Shown here piece after piece: positions 23,706 to 34,077 of a stretch of 64,000 nucleotides of DNA. The notes beneath the pieces were generated by a model. The model searched no databases and had not been told where the DNA came from. It was given only the letters and a program-made list of their open reading frames with translations. The DNA is from Streptomyces sp. ISL-87 (lineage in GTDB: Bacteria; Actinomycetota; Actinomycetes; Streptomycetales; Streptomycetaceae): contig NZ_JAGGOY010000062.1 of NCBI RefSeq assembly GCF_018614095.1, positions 1 to 64,000 of the forward strand. Reading direction: 5' to 3'. A program made the translations under genes and the position numbers. The stretch's first letter is position 1; each line of letters starts with the position of its first letter.

Positions 23706-24836
23706 ATGGCAGTGACAGGGAACGGCCCGCTCGCGGGAGTGCGCGTCGTCGAACTGGCGGGCATCGGCCCCGGCCCGTTCGCCGCCATGGTCCTCGCCGA
23801 CCTGGGCGCGGACGTCGTCCGGGTGGACCGGCCCGGCGGCGGAGGCCTCGCGGTCAACCCGGTGTACGACATCACCAACCGCAACAAGCGGTCGGTCCTG
23901 ATCGACCTGAAGTCCGCCGAGGGCCCCGCCCGCGTGCTGGACCTGGCCGAGCGCGCCGACGTCCTGATCGAGGGCTTCCGCCCCGGGGTCGCCGAGCGGC
24001 TCGGCGTCGGCCCGGCCGACTGCCACGCCCGGAACCCGAAGCTGGTGTACGGCCGGATGACCGGCTGGGGCCAGGAGGGACCGCTCGCCCACACCGCCGG
24101 GCACGACATCGCGTACATCGCCGTCACCGGCGCCCTCGGCATGATCGGCAACCCGGGCGAGCCCCCGGCCGTCCCCGCCAACCTCGTCGGGGACTACGCG
24201 GGCGGCTCGCTCTACCTGGTCATCGGCATCCTCGCCGCCCTCCAGCACGCCCGGGGCCCGGCAGGCGCCGGCCAGGTCGTGGACGCGGCCATCGTGGACG
24301 GCACCGCCCACCTCACCGCCATGATCCACGGCATGGTCGCGGCCGGCGGCTGGCAGGACCGGCGCGGCTCCAACCTGCTCGACGGCGGCTGCCCCTTCTA
24401 CGGCACGTACGAGACCTCCGACGGCCAGTACATGGCGGTCGGCGCACTGGAGCAGCAGTTCTACGACACCTTCGTGGAACTGCTCGGCATCCAGGACCAG
24501 GCCCCCGCCCGCAAGGACCTGGCCCGCTGGGGCGAGCTGCGCGAGACGGTCGCCGCGCGCTTCAGAACGCGTACGCGCCAGGAGTGGACGGCGGTCTTCG
24601 AGGGCACCGACGCCTGTGTGGCGCCGGTCCTGTCCCTGGGTGAGGCCCCGCGGCACCCGCACCTGGCGGCCCGCGGCACCTTCACCGACTTCGGCGGGAT
24701 CACCCAGCCCGCCCCCGCGCCCCGCTTCTCGGCCACCCCGACCTCCGTCACCACCGGCCCCGCCCAGCCCGGGGCGGACACTGAATCCGTGGCCCGAGAC
24801 TGGGGCGTCCCGGGTCTGAGCGGGAAGGGCGCCTGA
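23706..24836 (+). CDS. CaiB/BaiF CoA-transferase family, alpha-methylacyl-CoA racemase-like
   Basis: A 376-residue family III CoA-transferase-fold enzyme, predicted to epimerise (2R)/(2S)-methylacyl-CoA so that branched acyl chains can enter beta-oxidation. Residues matching the catalytic set of mycobacterial MCR are present: His133 in AGHDIAYI and Asp163 in VGDYAGG, plus Glu in YGTYETSDG. RMTGWGQEGPLAHTAGH is typical of racemases rather than formyl-CoA transferases. ATG 23706 follows GGGGG and is the first gene of a five-gene operon. Its stop overlaps the next start (TGATG). Confidence 0.9.
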   Translation: MAVTGNGPLAGVRVVELAGIGPGPFAAMVLADLGADVVRVDRPGGGGLAVNPVYDITNRNKRSVLIDLKSAEGPARVLDLAERADVLIEGFRPGVAERLGVGPADCHARNPKLVYGRMTGWGQEGPLAHTAGHDIAYIAVTGALGMIGNPGEPPAVPANLVGDYAGGSLYLVIGILAALQHARGPAGAGQVVDAAIVDGTAHLTAMIHGMVAAGGWQDRRGSNLLDGGCPFYGTYETSDGQYMAVGALEQQFYDTFVELLGIQDQAPARKDLARWGELRETVAARFRTRTRQEWTAVFEGTDACVAPVLSLGEAPRHPHLAARGTFTDFGGITQPAPAPRFSATPTSVTTGPAQPGADTESVARDWGVPGLSGKGA

Positions 24837-25861
24837 TGGAACTGTCCATGATGCTCAACTACGCGGGCGACCCGCGCACGGCGGCCGACGAGGCGGCGGC
24901 GCTGGAGTCGGCCGGACTCGACGCCGTGTGGGTCGCCGAGGCGTGGGGCTTCGACTCCCCGACGATCATGGGATATCTGGCCGCCCGCACCGAGCGCATG
25001 AAGATCGGCTCGGCCATCGTCAACGTCTACTCGCGCACCCCCGCCCTCATCGCCCAGACCGCGGCGGGCCTGGACGCCCTCTCCGGCGGGCGGGCCCTGC
25101 TGGGCCTCGGCGCGTCCGGGCCGCAGGTGATCGAGGGCTGGCACGGGAAGCCGTACGACAAGCCGATCGGCCGGACCCGCGAGACGGTCGAGCTGTGCCG
25201 CCGTATCTGGCGCCGCGAGACGATCGACCACCACGGCATCACCGACATGCCGCTGCCGCCCGAGAAGGGCGGCCGGCACGGCAAGCCGCTGAAGATGCTC
25301 ACCCGGCCGGTCCGCGCCGACATCCCCGTGTACGTCGCCTCGCTCGGCCCGGCGAACGTGCGGATGACCGCCGAGATCGCCGACGGCTGGCTGCCGACCC
25401 TCTTCATCCCGGAGAAGGCCCAGGCCGTGTGGGGGAGCGCCCTCGCCGAGGGCGCGGCCAGGCGGTCACCGGAGCTCGGCCCGCTCCAGACCGTGGCCGG
25501 CGGGCTCCTCGCCATCGGCGAGGACGCGGCCGCCGCACGGGACCTCGCGCGCCCGCAGATCGCGCTGTACGTCGGCGGCATGGGCGCACCCGGCAAGAAC
25601 TTCTACAACGACCTCGCCGTCGCCTACGGGTACGAGGAGCAGGCCCGCAAGATCCAGGAGCTGTACCTGTCCGGGCGCAAGCGCGACGCCGCGGCCGCCG
25701 TCCCGGACGAGTTCTGCGAGCTCATGACGCTCTGCGGGCCGGAGGGGTACGTACGCGAGCGCGTCGAGGCCTTCCGTGCCGCGGGGGTCACGATGCTCAA
25801 CGTCACGCCGGTCGGCCCCGAGCCGGGCCGGCTGATCGAAACCGTCAAGAGCTGGCTGTAG
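24836..25861 (+). CDS. LLM class (F420-type) oxidoreductase
   Basis: A 341-residue luciferase-like TIM-barrel enzyme. Diagnostic segments are AGLDAVWVAEAWGFDSP near 27-43, LDALSGGRALLGLGASGPQV and ADGWLPTLF. In actinobacteria most such proteins use the deazaflavin F420. It overlaps the racemase gene by 1 nt, so both are probably made in equal amounts. Within a beta-oxidation operon it may reduce or oxidise an intermediate of branched-chain or sterol-like substrates; the step is not known. Confidence 0.9.
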   Translation: MELSMMLNYAGDPRTAADEAAALESAGLDAVWVAEAWGFDSPTIMGYLAARTERMKIGSAIVNVYSRTPALIAQTAAGLDALSGGRALLGLGASGPQVIEGWHGKPYDKPIGRTRETVELCRRIWRRETIDHHGITDMPLPPEKGGRHGKPLKMLTRPVRADIPVYVASLGPANVRMTAEIADGWLPTLFIPEKAQAVWGSALAEGAARRSPELGPLQTVAGGLLAIGEDAAAARDLARPQIALYVGGMGAPGKNFYNDLAVAYGYEEQARKIQELYLSGRKRDAAAAVPDEFCELMTLCGPEGYVRERVEAFRAAGVTMLNVTPVGPEPGRLIETVKSWL

Positions 25862-25880
25862 GGCTGTAGGGAGACATCTG

Positions 25881-27023
25881 ATGAAGCGCCAGATCTTCGA
25901 CGCCGACCACGGGGCGTTCCGCGAGACCGTCCGCGCCTTCCTCGCCAAGGAGGTGCTGCCGTACTACGAGCAGTGGGAGAAGGACGGCATAGTCAGCCGC
26001 GAGGCATGGCTGGCCGCCGGCCGGCAGGGGCTGCTGGGCCTTGCCGTCCCCGAGGAGTACGGGGGCGGCGGCAACGCCGATTTCCGGTACGCCGCCATGA
26101 TCGCCGAGGAGTTCACCCGGGCCGGCGCCGCCGGGCTGGCGATCGGCCTGCACAACGACATCATCGGGCCGTACCTGACCTCGCTCTCCACCGAGGAGCA
26201 GAAGCGCCGCTGGCTGCCCGGCTTCTGCAGCGGCGAGACCATCACCGCCATCGCGATGACCGAGCCGGGCGCCGGCTCCGACCTCCAGGGGATCCGGACC
26301 ACGGCGGAGGACCGGGGCGACCACTGGGTGCTCAACGGCTCCAAGACCTTCATCTCCAACGGCATCCTCGCCGACCTCGTGATCGTCGTCGCCAGGACCA
26401 CCCCGGAGGGCGGGGCGCACGGCCTGTCACTGCTGGTCGTCGAACGCGGCACCGAGGGCTTCGAGCGCGGCCGCAACCTCGACAAGATCGGCCAGAAGGC
26501 CCAGGACACCGCCGAGTTGTTCTTCCACGACGTACGCGTCCCCAAGGAGAACCTGCTCGGCGAGCTGAACGGCGCCTTCGTCCACCTGATGACCAATCTC
26601 GCGCAAGAGCGGATGGGCATCGCGATGGCCGGCATCGCCGCCGCCGAGTACCTGCTGGAGATCACCACCCAGTACGTGAAGGAGCGCGAGGCCTTCGGGC
26701 GGCCGCTCTCCAAGCTCCAGCACATCCGGTTCGAGATCGCGGAGATGGCCACCGAGTGCGCCGTCACCCGCACCTTCCTGGACCGTTGCATCACCGACCA
26801 CTCCAACGGCGAGCTGGACCACGTCCACGCCTCGATGGCGAAATGGTGGGCCACCGAGCTCCAGAAGCGCGTCGCCGACCGCTGTCTGCAACTGCACGGC
26901 GGATACGGATACATGACCGAATACCGGGTCGCGCGGGCCTTCACCGACGGCCGCATCCAGACCATCTACGGCGGCACGACCGAAATCATGAAAGAGATCA
27001 TCGGCCGTTCCCTGCTCGGCTAA
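25881..27023 (+). CDS. acyl-CoA dehydrogenase (long-chain/FadE type)
   Basis: A 380-residue FAD enzyme for the first step of beta-oxidation. Motifs are MTEPGAGSDLQGI (FAD/substrate contact), FISNG, IGQKAQDTAELFF and LHGGYGYM. The usual catalytic Glu of the C-terminal YEG motif is replaced (IYGGTTEI). Glu243 in LAQER sits where long-chain and isovaleryl-type enzymes carry the base. This supports a long-chain or branched-chain substrate. ATG 25881 follows AGGGAGA. It is third in the operon. Confidence 0.93.
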   Translation: MKRQIFDADHGAFRETVRAFLAKEVLPYYEQWEKDGIVSREAWLAAGRQGLLGLAVPEEYGGGGNADFRYAAMIAEEFTRAGAAGLAIGLHNDIIGPYLTSLSTEEQKRRWLPGFCSGETITAIAMTEPGAGSDLQGIRTTAEDRGDHWVLNGSKTFISNGILADLVIVVARTTPEGGAHGLSLLVVERGTEGFERGRNLDKIGQKAQDTAELFFHDVRVPKENLLGELNGAFVHLMTNLAQERMGIAMAGIAAAEYLLEITTQYVKEREAFGRPLSKLQHIRFEIAEMATECAVTRTFLDRCITDHSNGELDHVHASMAKWWATELQKRVADRCLQLHGGYGYMTEYRVARAFTDGRIQTIYGGTTEIMKEIIGRSLLG

Positions 27024-27047
27024 ACCCCTTCTCGAAAGGCTTGACCA

Positions 27048-28262
<1,215 letters not shown>

Positions 28263-28312
28263 ACCGTCCTGTATCCCCGCCCCCTGGACCTTCCGAAACG
28301 AAAGCAGTGACC

Positions 28313-30484
28313 ATGAGCGAGTCCACCACGATCCGCTGGGAACAGGACGAGACCGGCGTCGTCACCCTGATCCTGGACGACCCCAACCAGTCCGCCAACA
28401 CGATGAACCAGGCCTTCAAGGACTCCATCGCGGCCATCGCCGACCGCGCCGAGGCCGAGAAGGACTCCATCCGGGGCATCATCTTCACCTCCGCCAAGAA
28501 GACCTTCTTCGCGGGCGGCGACCTCAAGGAGATGATCCAGCTCCGCCCCGAGCACGCGCAGCTCGCCTTCGACACCGGCACCGCGATCAAGTCCTCGCTG
28601 CGCCGCATCGAAACCCTGGGCAAGCCCGTGGTCGCCGCCATCAACGGCACGGCGCTGGGCGGCGGTTACGAGATCTGCCTCGCCTCCCACCACCGGATCG
28701 CCCTCGACGCGCCCGGCTCCAAGATCGGCCTGCCCGAGGTCACCCTCGGCTTGCTCCCGGCCGGCGGCGGTGTCACCCGTACCGTGCGCCTGATGGGCAT
28801 CGCCGACGCGCTGCTCAAGGTGCTGCTCCAGGGAACCCAGTACAACCCCCAGCGCGCCCTGGAGAACGGCCTCGTCCACGAACTGGCCGCCACGCCCGAG
28901 GAGATGCTGGCCAGGGCCCGCGCCTTCATCGACGCGAACCCCGAGTCGAAGCAGCCCTGGGACGTCGCCGGCTACCGGATCCCGGGCGGTACGCCGTCCA
29001 ACCCGAAGTTCGCCGCCAACCTCCCGGCGTTCCCGGCCAGCCTGAAGAAGCAGCTGAACGGGGCCCCGTACCCGGCGCCGCGCAACATCCTGGCCTGCGC
29101 CGTCGAGGGCTCCCAGGTGGACTTCGAGACCGCCCTGACCATCGAGGCCCGCTACTTCACCGAGCTGGTCACCGGTCAGACCGCCAAGAACATGATCCAG
29201 GCGTTCTTCTTCGACCTCCAGGCCGTCAACGCCGGCCGCAGCCGCCCGCAGGGCATCGAACCGCGCCAGGTCCGCAAGGTCGCTGTCCTCGGTGCCGGCA
29301 TGATGGGCGCGGGCATCGCGTACTCCTGCGCCCGCGCGGGCATCGAGGTGGTGCTCAAGGACGTCACCCCCGAGGCCGCCGCGAAGGGCAAGGCGTACTC
29401 CGAGAAGCTGCTGGACAAGGCGCTTTCCCGGGGCCGCACCACCGAGGCCAAGCGCGCCGAGCTGCTGGCCCGGATCACCCCGACCGCCGAGGCCGCCGAC
29501 CTGGCGGGCTGCGACGCCGTCATCGAGGCCGTCTTCGAGGACACCGCCCTCAAGCACAAGGTGTTCCAGGAGATCCAGGACGTCATCGAGCCCGACGCGC
29601 TGCTGTGCTCCAACACCTCCACGCTGCCCATCACGGGCCTGGCCGAGGGGGTTTCGCGGCCCGTCGACTTCATCGGACTGCACTTCTTCTCGCCCGTCGA
29701 CAAGATGCCGCTGGTGGAGATCATCAAGGGCGAGCGCACCGGCGACGAGGCCATCGCCCGCGCCTTCGACCTGGTCCGCCAGATCAACAAGACCCCGATC
29801 GTGGTCAACGACTCGCGTGGCTTCTTCACCTCGCGCGTCATCGGCCAGTTCATCAACGAGGGCGTGGCGATGGTCGGCGAGGGCATCGAGCCCGCCTCCG
29901 TCGAACAGGCCGCGGCGCAGGCCGGCTACCCGGCCAAGGTGCTCTCCTTGATGGACGAGCTGACCCTCACCCTCCCGCGCAAGATCCGCAACGAGACCCG
30001 CAAGGCCTTCGAGGCCGAGGGCCGCGCGTGGACCGAGCACCCCGCCGACACCGTCATCGACCGGATGGTGGACGAATTCGGGCGCCCCGGGCGCAGCGGC
30101 GGGGCCGGCTTCTACGAGTACGACGAGGCGGGCAAGCGCGCCCGCATCTGGCCGGGCCTGCGCGAGCACTTCACGAAGCCGGACGCCGGGATTCCCTTCG
30201 AAGACATGAAGGAGCGGATGCTCTTCTCCGAGGCACTGGACACCGTCCGCTGCCTCGACGAGGGCGTGCTGACCTCGATCGCCGACGCCAACATCGGCTC
30301 CGTGATGGGCATCGGCTTCCCGGCCTGGACCGGCGGCGTGATCCAGTACATCAACGGCTACGAGGGCGGCCCGGCGGGCTTCGTCGCCCGTGCGCGTGAG
30401 CTGGCCGAGAAGTACGGCGAGCGCTTCACCCCGCCCGCCTCGCTGGTCGCCAAGGCCGAGCGCGGCGAGACGTACGCGGACTGA
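28313..30484 (+). CDS. fadB: FadB-like 3-hydroxyacyl-CoA dehydrogenase / enoyl-CoA hydratase
   Basis: A 723-residue multifunctional beta-oxidation enzyme. The N-terminal crotonase domain (1-about 200) has FFAGGDLKEM and the oxyanion NGTALGGGYEI, with LPEVTLGLLPAGGG giving a catalytic Glu. A linker follows, then the NAD-binding domain VAVLGAGMMGAGIAYSCARAG near 325. HFFSPVDKMPLVEII carries the catalytic His, and two C-terminal helical HAD domains end the protein. ATG 28313 is preferred; GTG 28307 is two codons upstream. A strong terminator follows the stop. With the thiolase gene it completes the spiral. Confidence 0.95.
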   Translation: MSESTTIRWEQDETGVVTLILDDPNQSANTMNQAFKDSIAAIADRAEAEKDSIRGIIFTSAKKTFFAGGDLKEMIQLRPEHAQLAFDTGTAIKSSLRRIETLGKPVVAAINGTALGGGYEICLASHHRIALDAPGSKIGLPEVTLGLLPAGGGVTRTVRLMGIADALLKVLLQGTQYNPQRALENGLVHELAATPEEMLARARAFIDANPESKQPWDVAGYRIPGGTPSNPKFAANLPAFPASLKKQLNGAPYPAPRNILACAVEGSQVDFETALTIEARYFTELVTGQTAKNMIQAFFFDLQAVNAGRSRPQGIEPRQVRKVAVLGAGMMGAGIAYSCARAGIEVVLKDVTPEAAAKGKAYSEKLLDKALSRGRTTEAKRAELLARITPTAEAADLAGCDAVIEAVFEDTALKHKVFQEIQDVIEPDALLCSNTSTLPITGLAEGVSRPVDFIGLHFFSPVDKMPLVEIIKGERTGDEAIARAFDLVRQINKTPIVVNDSRGFFTSRVIGQFINEGVAMVGEGIEPASVEQAAAQAGYPAKVLSLMDELTLTLPRKIRNETRKAFEAEGRAWTEHPADTVIDRMVDEFGRPGRSGGAGFYEYDEAGKRARIWPGLREHFTKPDAGIPFEDMKERMLFSEALDTVRCLDEGVLTSIADANIGSVMGIGFPAWTGGVIQYINGYEGGPAGFVARARELAEKYGERFTPPASLVAKAERGETYAD

Positions 30485-30492
30485 GTACGGCT

Positions 30493-30520
30493 CCCGGGCC
30501 CGCCAGTGAGCGGGCCCGGG
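30493..30520. terminator. bidirectional terminator
   Basis: A perfect 11-bp stem CCCGGGCCCGC / GCGGGCCCGGG with a 6-nt loop lies between the convergent fadB-like and maltokinase-cap genes. Confidence 0.8.
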
Positions 30521-30535
30521 GCGCCGTCCCGAGAC

Positions 30536-31213
30536 CTAGCGGCCGGACTCGGACAGGAGGGCGAACACCCCGCGCTCCTCGGCGGCGTCCGGGGCGGACC
30601 AGCGGGCCAGTACCCGCCCCCGCACATCGTCCCCGGCGGGGGCGGACCCGGGGCGCAGCACCCGGGACACGGCCAGTGCCAGCACCGGCCGTTCCAGCCC
30701 CGCCGGGCCCACGGTGAGGACGGTGGCGTCGGCGGTGTCCGTCACGACGCCGGGGCCGATCAGGCCCGCCGGTACCCCGGCCCCCTCGGCACGGACCTCG
30801 ACCGTCGGGTCGGGGGTATCGCTCTCGCTCTGGGCCTGGGCCGTGACGCGGCCCGCCAGCAGTGCCAGCAACTGCTCGACCAGGACCGGGTCGCGGGTTC
30901 CATCGTAGATCCAGCGGAGGCCCAGCACACCGTGTTCGGACGTGCCGATCAGAGCGTCCTCGGACCGCTCCAGCGGCGCCCCGCGGTAGGTGAGCGGCAC
31001 GTGGTACGCGACCGGCCGCTCGCCCGAGGCGTCGGTGACGATCATGAACTCGATGCCCACCTCGCCCTCGGGGTCGTCGAGCCGGAAGCCGCCCGCGCGG
31101 GCCAGGACCGGAGCCCGCCCCGTGGACAGGTACCAGGGCTGGGCCGGCAGCCAGGCGGCGAGGAGCTCCAGCTTGCCGGGGTTCATCGTGGTGGTCTTGT
31201 GGATGATCGCCAT
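30536..31213 (-). CDS. stand-alone maltokinase N-terminal cap-like domain protein
   Basis: A 225-residue protein that matches only the N-terminal cap of trehalose-pathway maltokinases. It opens MAIIHKTTTMNPGKLELLAA, followed by WLPAQPWY, and continues with GIEFMIVTD, VAYHVPLTYRGAPL and EHGVLGLRWIYDGTRDP. No kinase lobe (Brenner motif or DFG) follows, so it cannot phosphorylate maltose by itself. Such single-domain proteins are widespread in Streptomyces with no known role. ATG 31213 is preceded by TAGGTT at 6 nt, a leaderless-type promoter. Confidence 0.85.
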   Translation of the reverse strand: MAIIHKTTTMNPGKLELLAAWLPAQPWYLSTGRAPVLARAGGFRLDDPEGEVGIEFMIVTDASGERPVAYHVPLTYRGAPLERSEDALIGTSEHGVLGLRWIYDGTRDPVLVEQLLALLAGRVTAQAQSESDTPDPTVEVRAEGAGVPAGLIGPGVVTDTADATVLTVGPAGLERPVLALAVSRVLRPGSAPAGDDVRGRVLARWSAPDAAEERGVFALLSESGR

Positions 31214-31219
31214 GATCCG

Positions 31220-31225
31220 AACCTA
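31220..31225 (-). promoter_or_regulatory. -10 box (TAGGTT), probable leaderless promoter
   Basis: On the minus strand TAGGTT is followed by 6 nt and ATG 31213. Confidence 0.5.
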
Positions 31226-31248
31226 CCTCGCGGAACTGCCCGGTGGCG

Positions 31249-31995
31249 TCAGTCCCGCGGCGTGAACCGGCCCCCCTCCGGGGCGAAGGCGGCCTTCAGC
31301 TCTTCCCGCAGCGACCGCTGAAACGCCGTCACCAGGGCCTGGACGACCATCGGTTGCATGTGTGCCGACAGCGCCTTCATCGACTCCACCCGCTCCGGAT
31401 CGCTCTCGCCCTCCGTGAACGGCCCCCACACCTCGTCCCGGAACAGGGCCGTCAGCTCGTGCGCCACCGACCTGGTGTGCTCCGTCAGGACCTTCCTTGC
31501 CGCCAGTATCGTCTCGTGCGCGATCGGTACGTCGAGCAGCGCGACCCCGAGCCGCAGCAGCCCCAGATCCACCCGGAACCCGTCCCTGGACACGGCCAGC
31601 ACGTTCATCGCCGCCAGCCGCCGGACATCGGTGTCCGACAGGGTCCGCCCCGCCCGCTTCTCCAGCTCCGTCCGGGCTATCTCCTGCGCCGCGTCCGGTG
31701 CCCAACTGGCCACCAGCGCACGGTGGATCGCCAGATCGTGCTCGCTCAGGTCGTCCGGGAGCGCGTCCAGGTACCGCTCGATGGCCGACAACGTCATGCC
31801 CTGGTGCTGGAGCTCCTCGATCAGCGCCAGCCGGGACAGGTGCTCCGGACCGTAGTGGCCCACCCGACGGGGTCCGATCACGGGAGGGGGCAAAAGCCCG
31901 CGCGTGCTGTAGAACCGTACGGTGCGTACGGTGACGCCCGCCCTGGCCGCCAGCTCGTCGACGGTGAGCATCGGCTCGGGTGCCTGGTCGGCCAT
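31249..31995 (-). CDS. MerR family transcriptional regulator
   Basis: A 248-residue MerR regulator. The winged HTH is at about 8-75: LTVDELAARAGVTVRTVRFY, then STRGLLPPP, RVGHYGPEHLSRLALIEELQ and GMTLSAIERYLD. The C-terminal effector domain (about 110-248) is helical and lacks cysteine clusters, so the effector is probably organic rather than a metal. ATG 31995 is chosen as the HTH then begins at a normal distance. It is divergent from the acyl-CoA ligase gene across 85 bp, and an inverted repeat there suggests control of that gene. Confidence 0.9.
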   Translation of the reverse strand: MADQAPEPMLTVDELAARAGVTVRTVRFYSTRGLLPPPVIGPRRVGHYGPEHLSRLALIEELQHQGMTLSAIERYLDALPDDLSEHDLAIHRALVASWAPDAAQEIARTELEKRAGRTLSDTDVRRLAAMNVLAVSRDGFRVDLGLLRLGVALLDVPIAHETILAARKVLTEHTRSVAHELTALFRDEVWGPFTEGESDPERVESMKALSAHMQPMVVQALVTAFQRSLREELKAAFAPEGGRFTPRD

Positions 31996-32033
31996 CGTCT
32001 GCGCCTCGCTCTCTGCTCCACAGCTTGGGTTCA

Positions 32034-32046
32034 ACAGTATTGCTGT
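32034..32046. promoter_or_regulatory. inverted repeat in MerR / acyl-CoA ligase divergent region
   Basis: ACAG-TATTG-CTGT lies midway between the two divergent starts (31995 and 32081). It could be the MerR binding site, although the arms are short. Confidence 0.35.
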
Positions 32047-32080
32047 CGCACCAACGATGTGAAACGGCCAGGAGCTGCCC

Positions 32081-33922
32081 ATGACCACGAATCTGCGACT
32101 GCCCGGACAACCCGACGAGCTCACCCTCCCCGCCCTGCTGGCACGCAACGCCGCCGAGTACGGGGACCTCCCCGCCCTCTCGTGGCGCGGGGGCCCCGAC
32201 GCCCCGGACTGGACGACACTCACCTGGGCCGACGTCCGCCGCAAGGTCGCCGTCCTCGCCTCCGGCTACGCCGCCCTCGGCATCGAGCGCGGCGAGCACG
32301 TCCTGATGATGATGGGCAACCGCCCCGAGCACTGGCTCAGCGACCTCGCCCTCGTCCACCTCGGCGCCGTCCCCGTCACCGTGTACGGGACCTCCGCGCC
32401 CGAGCAGATCGCGCACATAGCCCGCCACAGCCGGGCCCGGGTCGCCATCGTCGAGGGCGCCCGCGAACTCGCCCGGTGGGAACCACTGCTGGCCGACGAC
32501 ACCGTGCCCCTGGAGCGGCTGGTCGTGGCCGAGGCCGCGGACTCCGGACCGCACCGCACCTACGGCTCCCTGCACGCGAGCGGCGCCCGGCTGCACCGGC
32601 CCGACGCCTTCGAGAAGGCCTGGCAGGAGGCCCGCCCCGAGGACCCGCTGACCGTCGTCTACACCTCGGGCACCACCGGCGACCCCAAGGGCGTCCGGCT
32701 GACCCACCGCAACATCATGCTCCAGGCGGTCCGGCTCGACCGGAACACCCAGCTCCCGGAGCACGCCGAGCACATCTGCTACCTGCCCTTCGCACACATC
32801 GCCGAGCGGATCCTCGGCATCTACCTGCCGCTGCTGCGCGCCGCGCACGTCCGCCTGGTCGCCGACCCGGCCGCCGTGGCGGTGGCGGTCCGTGAGCTGC
32901 ACCCGGTGCAGTTCTTCGGGGTACCCCGCGTGTGGGAGAAGCTCGCCGCCTCCGTACGGGCGGTGCTGGCCAAGCTTCCGCAGGAGCAGCGGCAGGCCAT
33001 CGAGGCCGCCAACGACCTGGTCCGCACCCGCGCCGGCCACCGGGAGCGCGGCGAGGAGGTTCCGGCCGCGCTCGAAGCCTCGTACACCCGGACCAAGGAG
33101 CGGGTGCTGGATCCGCTGCTGGTCCTGGCGGGCCTGGACCGGTTGCAGTGGACGGCCAGCGCCACCGCGCCCATGCCGATCGACGTGGTCCGGTTCTGGG
33201 CGGGCTGGGGGGTCACCATCATGGACGCCTGGGGGCTGACCGAGACCTCCGGCGTGTGCACGGTCAACAGCCCGGACGGCTTCCGGCTGGGCTCGGTGGG
33301 CCGCCCGATCGAGGGGCTGGAGCTGAAGCTCGCCGAGGACGGGGAGATCCTCACCCGCGGTGCCACCGTCTTCGCCGGTTACCTCAGGCCCGACGGGTCG
33401 GTGGAGAGCGCCTCCGACGCCGAGGGCTGGTTCCCGACCGGGGACATCGGCCGGGTCGACGAGGACGGGTACCTCTGGCTGACCGACCGCAAGAAGGAAC
33501 TGATCATCACCTCGAACGGCAAGAACGTCTCGCCGGCGCTGGTGGAGAACACGGTCAAGGAGCACCCTCTGATCGGCCAGGCCCTGGTGCACGGCGACGG
33601 CCGCTCCTACCTCGTCGCCCTGCTGGTCCTGGACGCGGAGCTGGCCCCGGCCTGGGCCGCCGCCCGGGGCATCGAGGCCGTCTCGCTCGGCGCGCTCGCC
33701 GAACACCTGGCGGTCCGCGAGGAGATCGCCCGCGCCGTCGAGGCGGCCAATGCCCGGCTCAACCGCACCGAGCAGATCAAGCGCTACCGGCTGCTGACCG
33801 AGGAGTGGGGCCCCGAGTCCGGGGAGCTCACCCCCTCGCTCAAGCTGCGCCGCCGGGTGGTCCGGGAGAAGTACGGAGCACTGATCGACGGACTGTACGA
33901 GGACCCGTACGAAGCTTCGTAA
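32081..33922 (+). CDS. long-chain fatty-acid-CoA ligase (AMP-binding, FadD15-like)
   Basis: A 613-residue adenylate-forming enzyme that activates fatty acids to acyl-CoA. The AMP-binding P-loop is VVYTSGTTGDPKGVRLTHRN (about 192-211). WGLTETSG carries the adenine-binding loop, and GWFPTGDIG with DRKKELIITSNGKNVSP is the hinge and C-terminal lysine region. Length and the internal ERILGIYLPLL match long-chain FadD15-type ligases. ATG 32081 follows CAGGAG. It would feed the beta-oxidation operon just upstream. A perfect 15-bp stem terminator follows. Confidence 0.93.
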   Translation: MTTNLRLPGQPDELTLPALLARNAAEYGDLPALSWRGGPDAPDWTTLTWADVRRKVAVLASGYAALGIERGEHVLMMMGNRPEHWLSDLALVHLGAVPVTVYGTSAPEQIAHIARHSRARVAIVEGARELARWEPLLADDTVPLERLVVAEAADSGPHRTYGSLHASGARLHRPDAFEKAWQEARPEDPLTVVYTSGTTGDPKGVRLTHRNIMLQAVRLDRNTQLPEHAEHICYLPFAHIAERILGIYLPLLRAAHVRLVADPAAVAVAVRELHPVQFFGVPRVWEKLAASVRAVLAKLPQEQRQAIEAANDLVRTRAGHRERGEEVPAALEASYTRTKERVLDPLLVLAGLDRLQWTASATAPMPIDVVRFWAGWGVTIMDAWGLTETSGVCTVNSPDGFRLGSVGRPIEGLELKLAEDGEILTRGATVFAGYLRPDGSVESASDAEGWFPTGDIGRVDEDGYLWLTDRKKELIITSNGKNVSPALVENTVKEHPLIGQALVHGDGRSYLVALLVLDAELAPAWAAARGIEAVSLGALAEHLAVREEIARAVEAANARLNRTEQIKRYRLLTEEWGPESGELTPSLKLRRRVVREKYGALIDGLYEDPYEAS

Positions 33923-33932
33923 GAGGCCTGTG

Positions 33933-33968
33933 CTCACCGCACCCGGCGGACGGGCCGGGTGCGGTGAG
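33933..33968 (+). terminator. strong terminator after acyl-CoA ligase
   Basis: A perfect 15-bp stem CTCACCGCACCCGGC / GCCGGGTGCGGTGAG with a 6-nt loop begins 10 bp after the stop codon. Confidence 0.85.
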
Positions 33969-33981
33969 GGTCCGTGACGCC

Positions 33982-34077
33982 GTGCCGGTCCGGCGCTGTA
34001 CCGGTCCGGCGCCGTGCCGGTCCGGCGCTGTGCTGATCCGGCGCTGTGCTGATCCGGCGACGTGCCGGTCCGGCTAC
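33982..34077. repeat. 16-bp tandem repeat, 6 copies
   Basis: Six contiguous 16-bp units follow the consensus gtgccggtccggcgct (variants gtaccggt, gtgctgat). The array begins 13 bp after the terminator and its last copy overlaps the stop codon of the sphingomyelinase gene. The register is exact over 96 bp. Confidence 0.88.

Noticed and set aside
31223..33937. Minus-strand frame of about 900 codons
   Set aside because: It is antisense to the acyl-CoA ligase and overlaps the MerR gene in another frame; shadow composition.
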